A stretch of DNA of 64,000 nucleotides from Actinokineospora enzanensis DSM 44649 (lineage in GTDB: Bacteria > Actinomycetota > Actinomycetes > Mycobacteriales > Pseudonocardiaceae): NCBI RefSeq assembly GCF_000374445.1, contig NZ_KB894406.1, forward strand, positions 62,001-126,000, written 5' to 3'. Shown here piece by piece: positions 7,906 to 15,617 of the stretch (position 1 is its first letter; each line of letters opens with the position of its first letter). The notes beneath the pieces were generated by a model. It was not told where the DNA came from. It searched no databases and saw only the letters and a list, made by a program, of their open reading frames with translations. Made by a program: the position numbers and the translations under genes.

Positions 7906-9036
7906 GTGTCAATGCCCTCGATCTCACTGGTGGTCGCGGACCATGCCGGAAAGCGGGTGGACGCCGGACCGGAAGGCGTGGGCATCGGTGCTCTGCGACT
8001 GTTGTGCTGGCAGGTCCACCGGATAGCCCCGACATCGGGCGAGTTCGTCGGGTCGGCGGCGTACCTGATCAAGGTGAACTACGAGCTGGACCTGGTCCCG
8101 GACCTGGCCCCGATGACCTGGTACGAGCTGGGCCTGACGGTCGACGACGCGACCATCGTCGACGCGGTGCCCCGCAGCTCGACCACGCCCCAGGCCGAGC
8201 GGTTGTTCACGCCCAGCCGGCGCCTCGAACTGATCCCGACCGAGGGAGAGGGCATCCGGGCCCCGGCCGTCGCGGAACGGGTCGAGGTGTTCGGTGGCGC
8301 GAGCGGGTCGGTGCGCTGGCGCCATTCGGCGGCGGAGGGAGTGCGCCCCGGATCCCGGTGGGCATGGCTGGTGCTGCTGGTGCCGGAAGGGCGGAATGAG
8401 CAGTCGTTCCGACTGTCGGTGCGCTACGACCTGCGGGCGGGTATGGGAGAGTCGTACTGGCCGCTCCAGGAGCCCGCCGACTTCCCCATCACCCTCCAGG
8501 ATCCTGACCCACCCCTGACCGCCACGGCCGAGGGGCGGCCGGACCGGCCGTTGACCGAGGCGATCTCCGTGTTCGTCTGCTACGCGCACGAGTCGCCCAG
8601 GCACAAGGCGGATGTCAAGCTGCTCGCGAACCTGCTGCTGGAGTCCGGATTCGACGTGCACCTCGACCAGTTCGAGTCGGCGGTCCGGCGTGACTGGCAC
8701 CAGTGGTCGGTGGCGATGATGAAGGAGTGCGACTTCACCCTCGTGATCGCCTCACCGACCTGCGCGGCGTTGGCGAACGGCTCCGCCGGGTCCGAGCGGA
8801 ACCGGGGACTGCACCAGGAACTGGTCGTGCTGCGGACGCTTTACCAGCGCAATCCCGATTGGTGGTGCTACGTCCTCCCGGTGCTGGTCCCCGGCCAGAC
8901 CACGAAGGAGGTTCCGCTCTTCCTCGGGGCCGAGGCGGAGGGTCGCTACTCGCTCGACGACCTCACTCGTCGGGGGATCGGCAACCTTGTCGCGGCGATG
9001 CAGGAGACCAAACGGCGTGACTGGCAACCGGAGTAG
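7906..9036 (+). CDS. Protein with novel N-terminal domain and C-terminal SEFIR domain
   Basis: This protein has 376 residues from a GTG at 7906, chosen because AGGA lies 7 bases upstream; an ATG two codons later is also possible. The first 215 residues are beta-rich, with several strand-like stretches (AYLIKVNYELDLVPDL, RWAWLVLLVPEG), and match no family I know. The C-terminal 155 residues are a SEFIR domain: ISVFVCYAHESPRHKADVK, then FDVHLDQFE, then CDFTLVIASPTC, then VLPVLVPGQ. Three bases separate it from the caspase-helicase gene. The SEFIR part may bind another SEFIR/TIR protein of the island, while the N-terminal domain may sense a ligand; both roles are inference. Confidence 0.72.
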   Translation: MSMPSISLVVADHAGKRVDAGPEGVGIGALRLLCWQVHRIAPTSGEFVGSAAYLIKVNYELDLVPDLAPMTWYELGLTVDDATIVDAVPRSSTTPQAERLFTPSRRLELIPTEGEGIRAPAVAERVEVFGGASGSVRWRHSAAEGVRPGSRWAWLVLLVPEGRNEQSFRLSVRYDLRAGMGESYWPLQEPADFPITLQDPDPPLTATAEGRPDRPLTEAISVFVCYAHESPRHKADVKLLANLLLESGFDVHLDQFESAVRRDWHQWSVAMMKECDFTLVIASPTCAALANGSAGSERNRGLHQELVVLRTLYQRNPDWWCYVLPVLVPGQTTKEVPLFLGAEAEGRYSLDDLTRRGIGNLVAAMQETKRRDWQPE

Positions 9037-9039
9037 GGC

Positions 9040-12000
9040 ATGACGCGCGTCCACGGGCTGTTCGTCGGCATTGATCAGTACCTCGATCCCGGGTTCAACG
9101 GCCTCCAGCACGCGGAGCAGGACGCGCGGGTGCTGCACGCGTTGTTCCTCGACACGTTCGGCGAGGGCGGCACGCTGTTGGTCGGCGAGGACGCCACCAC
9201 GCGGCGGATCGAGCGGGAGCTGGCCCGGCTCGGTGCCGAGGAGACCGAGGCCGATGTCGTGTTCATCGCCTTCTCCGGACACGGCACGCAGTCACGCGAG
9301 CTGATCGCCTATGACACCGACCGGGATCGCCTGGACGAGACCGCCTTGCCGTTGGGTGGCTTCGTGCGGCTCGTCGAGCGGATCAAGGCCAAGCTGGTGG
9401 TCGTGGTGCTGGACTGCTGCTATTCGGGGCAGGCGTGGAGCGAGCACCTCAACCAGGCCGTCGTGACCCACCCGGCGAAGTCCTCGGCTCGCGACGACGA
9501 CTACCTCAGCCGGTCCGCCGAGGTCCACGAGATCCTCGACCGGTTGGACGGCGAGAACCGGTTCGTCATCGCGGCCGCGCGCCCCACCGAACGGGCCTAC
9601 GAGATCCCCGAGTTCGGGCACGGGCAGCTGACCTACCACGTGATCACCGGCCTCATCCGGGACGCGGTGGTCGACGGCCGGGTGGCGATGGCCAGGCTGA
9701 TGACGCACGTCCTGGAGAATGTCGGCTGGACGCGTGGCGGAATCGGTGACAGGCAGCAGAACCCGGTGGTCGAGGGTTCGTTCGGCAACGCGTCCATGCC
9801 TGCCTGGCGGCCGGGGGAGCGCTACGCGGAGGTCGGCGGGAATATCCCGTCCGCGGTCAACTGGGGCCTGTCCTCGATGCACGGCCACGGCGTGCCGAAG
9901 CCGTTCACCGAGCGGCTGGCCGACTTCATCCCCCGGCTCAACGACCTGCAGATGATGGCGATCAATCAGGGCGGACTGCTGCGGGGCAAGTCGGTCCTGG
10001 TGAATGCGCCGACGGCGGCGGGTAAGACGTTGATCGCCGTGTTGCCTGTGATCCGGGCGTGGGGTCAGGGCAAGCGGAGCATCATCCTGCTGCCGAGCCG
10101 TGCATTGGTGCGCGAGCAATACACACGACTTCGGCAGTACGCGTCGATCGGGCTGCGCGCGATCCGGGTCACCGGGGATCTGCGCGACCAGCTGGGCGAG
10201 CTGTATCGCGGCGAGTACGACGTGGCGGTCCTGACCTACGAGAAGTACATCGGTCTCCTCGCCCGCCACCCCCGGCTGCTGACCGGCACCGCGGTCCTGG
10301 TGATCGACGAGATCCACCACCTGTTCGACAAGCACCGCGGCCCGGCCCTGGAATACCTGCTCACCCGGGTGCGCAGGCAGGCGCTCGTCGGGCCGGTGCC
10401 GCAGCTGGTGGGGCTGTCGTCGGTGCTCGGCGATCCGGACGGGCTGGCCGAGTGGCTGAGCGCGCAGCTGATCACCAGCTCGGCGCGGGCGGTCCCGCTG
10501 GTGGAAGGAGTCATCCGACCGGATGGTCGGTTCATCGGGGCGAACGAACTGGAACTGATGCCGCCCGCCGAGACCGCGTCACCCGACGACGTGATCACCG
10601 CGATCGTCCGGGCCGAGGTGGAGCGCGGGCATCGGGTGATCGTCTTCCGGAGCACCCGGCAGGCGGCTCAGGAGACCGCGTTGCGGCTGTCGAAGGAACT
10701 GGGGTTGCCGACCGCCGGGGTGAAGTTGCGCGGGCGGGATGTCGGACTCACGTATCATCGGCTGCGGGATTGCCTGGGTGGTGGCGTCGCCTTCCACATC
10801 GCCGATCTGACCGATGCGCAGCGGGCGGTGGTGGAGGACAACTTCCGTGCGCCCGACTCGACCATCCGCGTGGTGGTGGCGACGATGACGCTCGCGCACG
10901 GGGTCAACCTGCCCGCCGACACCGTGGTGATCGGGGAGCTCAAGCACCCGGGCGACGTCGAGTACTCGGTGGCGGAGTACCGGAACATGGCGGGTCGGGC
11001 GGGGCGGCCGGGGTCCGGGGTCGCCGAGGGCCGGTCGATGATCGTGGCCGCGGACGAGGCGGACGCGCGGGTGAAGCTCCGGCGGTATGTGCAGGCCGAG
11101 CCGGAGGCCGAGCGGTCCGCGCTGCGGTCGGAGTCGGTGGATCTCAGTACATTGGTGTTGACCGCGCTGGCGGCCGGTCGGAGCGATCGTGGGCACGAGG
11201 ACGATGTGTTCGACTTCCTCGACCGGACATTCGCCGCCCGGCAGGCACGTCGGGAGGGAGCGCCGCCGCCCTTCTCACGGGAGCAGGTGCGGGCCGAGAT
11301 CGTGGACCTGAAGTCGCGCGGTTTCCTGGAACATCGGGAGGCGCGGCTAGTGCCCACGGCCTTGGCGGGGATCGTGGTGGGCAGCGGCTTGGACGTGCCG
11401 TCCGTGGCGGCCATCGACGATGCCGTGGGGAACATGGAGGAGCCGACGGTCAACCGGTCTACGCTGGTGTGTCTGGCGCATCTCGCGCGGGAGGTGTGGG
11501 ATCACCGGTTCGCGCGCAAGACCAAGAACCGCAACGCGCTCAAGGAGGCGCTGCGCGAGAAGCTGACCCTGTTGGGCGCGGATGAGCACGTTGTCATCCA
11601 GCTGCTGGCGGTGTCGGGGGACCACGGGTTCGCGGCGGCGCGGCAGGCGTTGGCGTGTCTGTATTGGATCGGGGGCAGTGAACTGTCCTGGATCGAGCAG
11701 GCGCTCGTGCGGGGGGATGAGCGGACGCGGATGAATCCGCCGGTGGCGCAGGCGATGCGACGGACCGCCGACGTCGTGGAGGCGGTTGTGCGCGTGGTGG
11801 ACGGTCGATTGCCCATGGTGAACCTCGGGGATATCGCGGGCGTGCTGCCGGTGCAGTTGGAGCTGGGGATCATCTCCGGGCACGTGCCGGTGGCGCGTTA
11901 TGTGGACCGTGACCTCGACCGGCAGGTCTACCTCCGGCTGGCAGGCGCCGGACTGACCGGCGCGGCGGCGCTCGCCGACGCGGGCGACGCGGAGCTGCTC

Positions 12001-12120
12001 GACTGCTGCGGTGACGTGGAACTGGTGTCCGCGGTCCGGCAGGCGGCGCGCGCCGCGGTGGTCGAGGAAGCCCGGTTGGAATGGCCGGATGTGCGGCCGC
12101 CGTTCGCCGAGCAAGGATGA
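9040..12120 (+). CDS. Caspase-like peptidase fused to a Ski2-like superfamily 2 helicase
   Basis: This 1026-residue protein begins with a peptidase C14 (caspase/metacaspase) domain: VHGLFVGIDQYLDP (4-17), AFSGHG with catalytic His81, and LDCCYSG with the probable nucleophile Cys127. A superfamily 2 helicase core follows: Walker A APTAAGKT (323-330), ILLPSRALV, DEIHH (423-427), VATMTLAHGVNLP, and motif VI NMAGRAGRPG (649-658). The last motif is diagnostic of Ski2/Hel308-like helicases. Residues 700-1026 are helical, as in Ski2-family C-terminal regions. One reading is that nucleic-acid sensing by the helicase activates the protease, giving abortive infection. It is paired with the SEFIR gene. 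This domain combination is unusual. Confidence 0.85.
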   Translation: MTRVHGLFVGIDQYLDPGFNGLQHAEQDARVLHALFLDTFGEGGTLLVGEDATTRRIERELARLGAEETEADVVFIAFSGHGTQSRELIAYDTDRDRLDETALPLGGFVRLVERIKAKLVVVVLDCCYSGQAWSEHLNQAVVTHPAKSSARDDDYLSRSAEVHEILDRLDGENRFVIAAARPTERAYEIPEFGHGQLTYHVITGLIRDAVVDGRVAMARLMTHVLENVGWTRGGIGDRQQNPVVEGSFGNASMPAWRPGERYAEVGGNIPSAVNWGLSSMHGHGVPKPFTERLADFIPRLNDLQMMAINQGGLLRGKSVLVNAPTAAGKTLIAVLPVIRAWGQGKRSIILLPSRALVREQYTRLRQYASIGLRAIRVTGDLRDQLGELYRGEYDVAVLTYEKYIGLLARHPRLLTGTAVLVIDEIHHLFDKHRGPALEYLLTRVRRQALVGPVPQLVGLSSVLGDPDGLAEWLSAQLITSSARAVPLVEGVIRPDGRFIGANELELMPPAETASPDDVITAIVRAEVERGHRVIVFRSTRQAAQETALRLSKELGLPTAGVKLRGRDVGLTYHRLRDCLGGGVAFHIADLTDAQRAVVEDNFRAPDSTIRVVVATMTLAHGVNLPADTVVIGELKHPGDVEYSVAEYRNMAGRAGRPGSGVAEGRSMIVAADEADARVKLRRYVQAEPEAERSALRSESVDLSTLVLTALAAGRSDRGHEDDVFDFLDRTFAARQARREGAPPPFSREQVRAEIVDLKSRGFLEHREARLVPTALAGIVVGSGLDVPSVAAIDDAVGNMEEPTVNRSTLVCLAHLAREVWDHRFARKTKNRNALKEALREKLTLLGADEHVVIQLLAVSGDHGFAAARQALACLYWIGGSELSWIEQALVRGDERTRMNPPVAQAMRRTADVVEAVVRVVDGRLPMVNLGDIAGVLPVQLELGIISGHVPVARYVDRDLDRQVYLRLAGAGLTGAAALADAGDAELLDCCGDVELVSAVRQAARAAVVEEARLEWPDVRPPFAEQG

Positions 12121-12505
12121 AACCGGTGGTTGACGGACGTTGTCAAGCGTCTCTGCGGTTGATGAATAACTGCGTTCAGGCACCTGGATGAGCATTACTC
12201 AACTGCCGTACGACATTCGAAATGGTCGGTTTTCGGACATATAACCGCACGGTCGTGCGTGCTTTATCTCGCTGTTTGTGCAGGTCGAGACGGGTTGCCG
12301 ACGGTGGTGTGCGGACCGTCCGCCGCCGAACGGGCGAAAAGGACAAAAGTCGGGGGCCGAATGGAGGTAGCGAGTGATCGTCCTGCGTATTCTGTCCGGG
12401 TAGTTTTTCTTGGCAGTGTGCGTAATGCCGGTATGCTTTCACCGGCGACGGTCGGGATGGGGGCCCGGAGCGCGGCAGTGTCGATGGCTTGGACACGGGG
12501 GCCGG
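12121..12505. other. Intergenic region before the orphan response regulator
   Basis: This 385-base stretch has no credible gene; short open frames here lack third-position GC bias. It separates the conflict island from the natural-product genes and is less GC-rich than its surroundings around 12150-12260. It holds one promoter-like sequence, listed separately. No clear terminator follows the caspase-helicase gene. Confidence 0.5.
12410..12437 (+). promoter_or_regulatory. Promoter-like sequence for the orphan response regulator
   Basis: TTGGCA (12410-12415) and TATGCT (12432-12437) are spaced by 16 bases and lie about 70 bases before the ATG at 12506. This fits a housekeeping-sigma promoter. 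The spacer is at the short end of the normal range. Confidence 0.4.
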
Positions 12506-13168
12506 ATGAATACGGGACAGAGCGGGGTACGACCGGTGGATGTGCTGATCGCCGACGACCACCCGTTGTATCGGTCCGGGGTCAAGACGCTCCTGGAGAG
12601 CGCCGGGGCGTGCCGGGTCGTCGGTGAGGCCCGCACCGGCGGCGAGGCCGTCGCGCTGGCCGGTCGACTGCGGCCGCACGTGGTGCTGATGGACGTGAAC
12701 CTGCCCGACATCAGCGGCATCGAGGCCACCCGCGCCATCGTCGGCCGCTGCCCGGACACGGCCGTGGTCGTGGTGACCATGTTGGAGGATCGCGACACCT
12801 TCCTGTCCGCGATGCGCTCCGGCGCGCGGGGATACCTGCTGAAGGGCGCGGACTCAAAGGAACTCAGACGAGCCATTGACGTGGTGCACGCCGGAAGCGT
12901 CCTGTTCGACTCCCATGTGGCCGATTGGGTGGTCGAGTACCTGACCAAACCGCCCGCGGCGCAGGACCCGTTCCCGGAACTGACCGCGCGGGAGCGGGCA
13001 GTGCTGGAGCTGGTGGCGGATGGGAAGGGGAACGCGGTCATCGCGCGGGAGTTGGGGCTGAGCGTCAAGACCGTGCGGAACTACCTGTCCCGCATCTTCG
13101 CCAAACTCCGGCTGGTGGACCGGACGGAGGCGGCCGTGTTGGCCCGCCGCGCAGGCCTTGGCCGTTGA
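12506..13168 (+). CDS. NarL/LuxR-family response regulator (orphan)
   Basis: This 220-residue protein has a receiver domain (VDVLIADDHPLYRSG at 11-25, phospho-acceptor Asp63 in LMDVNLP, Lys in YLLKGA). A LuxR-type helix-turn-helix follows (LTARERAVLELVADGKGN, then LGLSVKTVRNYLSRIFAKL). No kinase gene is adjacent. It closely resembles the regulator at 37965-38657 that sits beside a histidine kinase, including the unusual tail TEAAVLARRAGLG. That kinase may therefore serve both regulators. The ATG at 12506 follows GGGGGCCGG; upstream in-frame starts lack a ribosome site. It probably controls part of the polyketide cluster. Confidence 0.85.
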   Translation: MNTGQSGVRPVDVLIADDHPLYRSGVKTLLESAGACRVVGEARTGGEAVALAGRLRPHVVLMDVNLPDISGIEATRAIVGRCPDTAVVVVTMLEDRDTFLSAMRSGARGYLLKGADSKELRRAIDVVHAGSVLFDSHVADWVVEYLTKPPAAQDPFPELTARERAVLELVADGKGNAVIARELGLSVKTVRNYLSRIFAKLRLVDRTEAAVLARRAGLGR

Positions 13169-13177
13169 TGCTTGTCG

Positions 13178-13447
13178 GGTTGTCCACAGCCAAGATCGTT
13201 TCGACCTCTCCCGGACGGGCTTGCCCGGTAGGATTGGCATCGGGGGTTCCCGGCAGTTGTCCACAAGCCCTCGAAATCATCCACAGGTCCCGATCGAGGG
13301 ATCTTGACAGCGGCCGTGATCGCCTAGCGTGTCTTTTGTGTGGCCCGCCCCCTGGTGGGGCGGGGCCTGTTTTGCCGCAAGTCTCTGGGCTGTGGGAGGC
13401 CGGGGGCGTGGGGTCGGGGTGGTGGGGGCCGGCTGGAGTTGTCCACA
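13178..13447 (+). promoter_or_regulatory. Cluster of DnaA-box-like 9-mers
   Basis: TTGTCCACA, the DnaA-box consensus of Streptomyces-type bacteria, occurs exactly and in the same orientation at 13178-13186, 13257-13265 and 13439-13447. A weaker TCATCCACA is at 13277-13285. No dnaA, dnaN or other oriC gene is nearby, so this is not the standard oriC. It could be a DnaA-titrating or DnaA-regulated locus. Confidence 0.5.
13342..13373 (+). terminator. Terminator-like hairpin after the response regulator
   Basis: GGCCCGCCCC and GGGGCGGGGCC pair across a short CTGGT loop with one bulged base, followed by TGTTTT. It is about 175 bases after the response-regulator stop, so it may end a long 3' transcript. 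Confidence 0.45.
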
Positions 13448-13533
13448 GGGTGTTCTGCTCATCCCCAGGTCTCGGTAAGGGGATCGTGTGGTGGATGTGG
13501 CCGCATAGGGTGGGGTGATCGCGGGCATGGCAA

Positions 13534-13561
13534 GGGGGCACAGGGGTTGCCCCGTGCCCCC
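13534..13561 (-). terminator. Hairpin terminator after the LLM operon
   Basis: GGGGGCAC-A-GGGG and CCCC-GTGCCCCC pair with one bulge and a 3-base loop, starting 14 bases after the LLM stop on the minus strand. It lacks a long U tract, as is common in actinomycetes. Confidence 0.6.
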
Positions 13562-13575
13562 GGATCGAGGTGCGG

Positions 13576-14454
13576 TCAGAGTGGCAGAGTGTCGGGCAGG
13601 GCGGCGCGGAGTTGCTTGAGCTGGTCGAGTTCCGGGGCGCAGGGCACCAGGATCAGTTCGTCGCAGCCTGCGTCCGCGTAGTCCTGCACGGCCTTTCGCA
13701 CAGCGTCGCCGCCGATTGCGGTGCCTTTGACGACGGCGTCGGCGTACGGTGGGGCGAAGCCGTAGTAGTGGCGTAGGTAGGAGTTGGCCTGTTCTTCCGC
13801 CTTGTCGCCGAGGCTGAAGTAGCAGAGGGCGTGGAGGTCGGGCCTGCCCTGGCGGTTCGCCTCGTGCCAGGCGGTTCGGACGGCGTCGGCGCCGTGGCGG
13901 AACATCGTGAGGCCGCCGCTGCCGCTGATCCAGCCCTCCGCCCTCGTCGCCGCGCGGTGGACGGCGCCGGGGGCGTGGCCGCCGAGGATGAGGCGGGGGC
14001 CGGTGGGTTGGACCGGGCGGGGGCCGACGCCGCCTGCGAAGCCGCGGCGCTGGCCGGACCAGAGGTAGCGGAGTTCGGTGAGCTGGGTGTCGAAGCGGGG
14101 GCCGCGGCCCGCGTGTTCGGCGCCCGCGGCGCGGAAGTCGTCCGGGCGGGCGCCGACGGCCAGGCCCAGGGTCAGGCGGCCGCCGGAGAGTTGGTCGATG
14201 GTCGCCGTCTGCTTGGCCAGCAGCGCCGTGTTGGTGTGCAGTGGGGCGATGAGGATGGCGGTCATCAGCCGCGCTCGTTCGGTGACCGCGGCGACGGCGG
14301 CCAGGGTGGTGAGGCTCTCGTGGTTGTCGTAGACGAGGCGGTCGAGCGAGGCCAGGGTGCTGAAACCCGCGCGGTCGCCCTCGACCGCCCAGTTCAGCAG
14401 GTCGTCGGCCGACGCGCCGGGGATGCCGTTGGGCAGCCCGAGTCCGATCCGCAC
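13576..14454 (-). CDS. LLM-class flavin-dependent oxidoreductase
   Basis: This 292-residue protein has the luciferase-like TIM-barrel pattern: MRIGLGLPNG at the start, DRLVYDNHESLTTLAA, then LLAKQTATIDQLSGGRLTLG and LILGGHAPGAVHRAA. Such enzymes use reduced FMN or F420 to oxidise or reduce small molecules. It is the last gene of a minus-strand operon with SchA/CurD, SDR and amidohydrolase genes, 10 bases after the SchA/CurD stop. A tailoring role in the aromatic polyketide pathway is likely. The cofactor cannot be decided from the sequence. Confidence 0.82.
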   Translation of the reverse strand: MRIGLGLPNGIPGASADDLLNWAVEGDRAGFSTLASLDRLVYDNHESLTTLAAVAAVTERARLMTAILIAPLHTNTALLAKQTATIDQLSGGRLTLGLAVGARPDDFRAAGAEHAGRGPRFDTQLTELRYLWSGQRRGFAGGVGPRPVQPTGPRLILGGHAPGAVHRAATRAEGWISGSGGLTMFRHGADAVRTAWHEANRQGRPDLHALCYFSLGDKAEEQANSYLRHYYGFAPPYADAVVKGTAIGGDAVRKAVQDYADAGCDELILVPCAPELDQLKQLRAALPDTLPL

Positions 14455-14464
14455 GGTGGCCTCC

Positions 14465-14845
14465 TCAGACCTGGGTGAGCGGCTGGTCGTGCCGTCGGTT
14501 GAGCACGCACTCCAGGGCCGAGTCGCGGAAGAAGGCGCGGGCGCCCTCGGGGGTCACCATGTCGCGCGGCCTGGCCAGGTGCTCCTCCAGCTCGCGTTCG
14601 AACGCGCGGACCTCGGGCTGCCTGCTCATGTGCGCGGCCACCACCGGCAGCGCGCCCTCGACCTCGATGACCCGGACGGCCATCTCCTTGCCCACGAACG
14701 CCATCGTGCTCAGCAACCGGCCGACGACCGTGCCCTCGCCGTCGCGCACGTCGAACTCCGGTCGGCCGCTGGCGCGGAACAGCTCCTTCACGGTGTCCTC
14801 GCTGCCCGGCTTGAGCGGGTAGAACAACGCGTGCCACGTGCCCAT
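14465..14845 (-). CDS. SchA/CurD-like protein of aromatic polyketide clusters
   Basis: This 126-residue protein has the conserved pattern of the SchA/CurD family: ALFYPLKPGSEDTVKELF near the start, then VRVIEVEGALPVVAAHMSRQ, then RDMVTPEGARAFF. The family occurs almost only in spore-pigment type (whiE, sch, cur) type II polyketide clusters and is thought to help polyketide folding or oxidation. Here it lies about 25 kb from the KS genes, which suggests that the minus-strand operon 13576-16528 belongs to the same pathway. The ATG at 14845 has GAGTCGAG upstream. Confidence 0.82.
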   Translation of the reverse strand: MGTWHALFYPLKPGSEDTVKELFRASGRPEFDVRDGEGTVVGRLLSTMAFVGKEMAVRVIEVEGALPVVAAHMSRQPEVRAFERELEEHLARPRDMVTPEGARAFFRDSALECVLNRRHDQPLTQV

Positions 14846-14870
14846 TCTCGACTCCTCGGTTGTGCGGTTG

Positions 14871-15617
14871 TTACTGGCTCGCCGTGACGCCGCCGTCGAC
14901 GTACAGCACCTGGCCGGTGATGAACCGGGCCTGCTGGGAGACCAGGTACAGCACCGCGCTCGCCACCTCGTCCGGTTCGGCGAAGCGGCCAAGCGGGATG
15001 CGCCCGCGCACGCCCGCGAGGAACTTCGGGTCCCGGGCCGCGGTGGCCACGAACTCGGTGCGCACGAACCCGGGCGCCACCGCGTTGACCGTGATCCCGT
15101 GCCGACCCCACTCGGTGGCCAGCTGGCGCACCAGGAAGTTCACCCCCGCCTTGCTCGCCCCGTACGCGGTGAAGCCGTGCCGGTTGCCCAGCGCGCCGCG
15201 CACCGACGACAGGTGCACGAACGTGCCGCAGATCCCGGACTCGATCATGTGCGTGCCGACCGCGCGGGACAGCAGGAACGCGCCGGTCAGGTTGGCGTCC
15301 ACGATCGCGCGGAACTCGGCCTCGTCGAACTCCTCCGCGGGCTGCGTCGCCAGCCTGCTCGCGCAGTTGACCAGGATGTCCACCCCGGACAGCTCAGCGG
15401 CAGCCCGCGCCACGGCCGCGGCCACGCTCGCCGAGTCGGTGATGTCCAGCTCGATCCCGACCGAGTCGACCCCCATGCCCCGCAGCCGCGCCGCCAGCTC
15501 CCCGGCCTTGTCCGGCGACCGGCCCGCCACCGCGACCGGCGTGCCCTGGGCGGCGAGCTGCTCGCAGATGACCGTGCCCAGGCCGCCGTAGCCGCCGACG
15601 ACCAGTGCCCCGGCCAT
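14871..15617 (-). CDS. Short-chain dehydrogenase/reductase
   Basis: This 248-residue classical SDR has a cofactor motif GGYGGLG (8-14), the variant NCAS in place of NNAG, catalytic Ser in HLSSVRG, and YGASK for the Tyr-Lys pair. It ends with ITGQVLYVDGG, typical of FabG-like enzymes. The likely role is ketoreduction or alcohol oxidation of a polyketide intermediate. The ATG overlaps the TGA of the amidohydrolase upstream (TGATG), so the genes are translationally coupled. GTG two codons earlier is possible but has no better ribosome site. Confidence 0.85.
   Translation of the reverse strand: MAGALVVGGYGGLGTVICEQLAAQGTPVAVAGRSPDKAGELAARLRGMGVDSVGIELDITDSASVAAAVARAAAELSGVDILVNCASRLATQPAEEFDEAEFRAIVDANLTGAFLLSRAVGTHMIESGICGTFVHLSSVRGALGNRHGFTAYGASKAGVNFLVRQLATEWGRHGITVNAVAPGFVRTEFVATAARDPKFLAGVRGRIPLGRFAEPDEVASAVLYLVSQQARFITGQVLYVDGGVTASQ

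Larger units (their letters stand above)
13169..13575. other. Non-coding region with DnaA-type boxes and two hairpins
   Basis: This is a 407-base convergent gap between the response regulator (plus) and the LLM operon (minus). It contains three exact TTGTCCACA sequences, one TCATCCACA, a terminator-like hairpin near 13342 and a strong hairpin at 13534-13561. No open frame has coding character. Confidence 0.6.

Noticed and set aside
13305-13331. Promoter TTGACA...TAGCGT
   Set aside because: The spacer is only 15 bases, and no plus-strand gene follows within the gap.
13178-13447. Chromosomal origin oriC
   Set aside because: Only three to four boxes, no AT-rich unwinding region and no dnaA, dnaN, gyrB or rpmH nearby.
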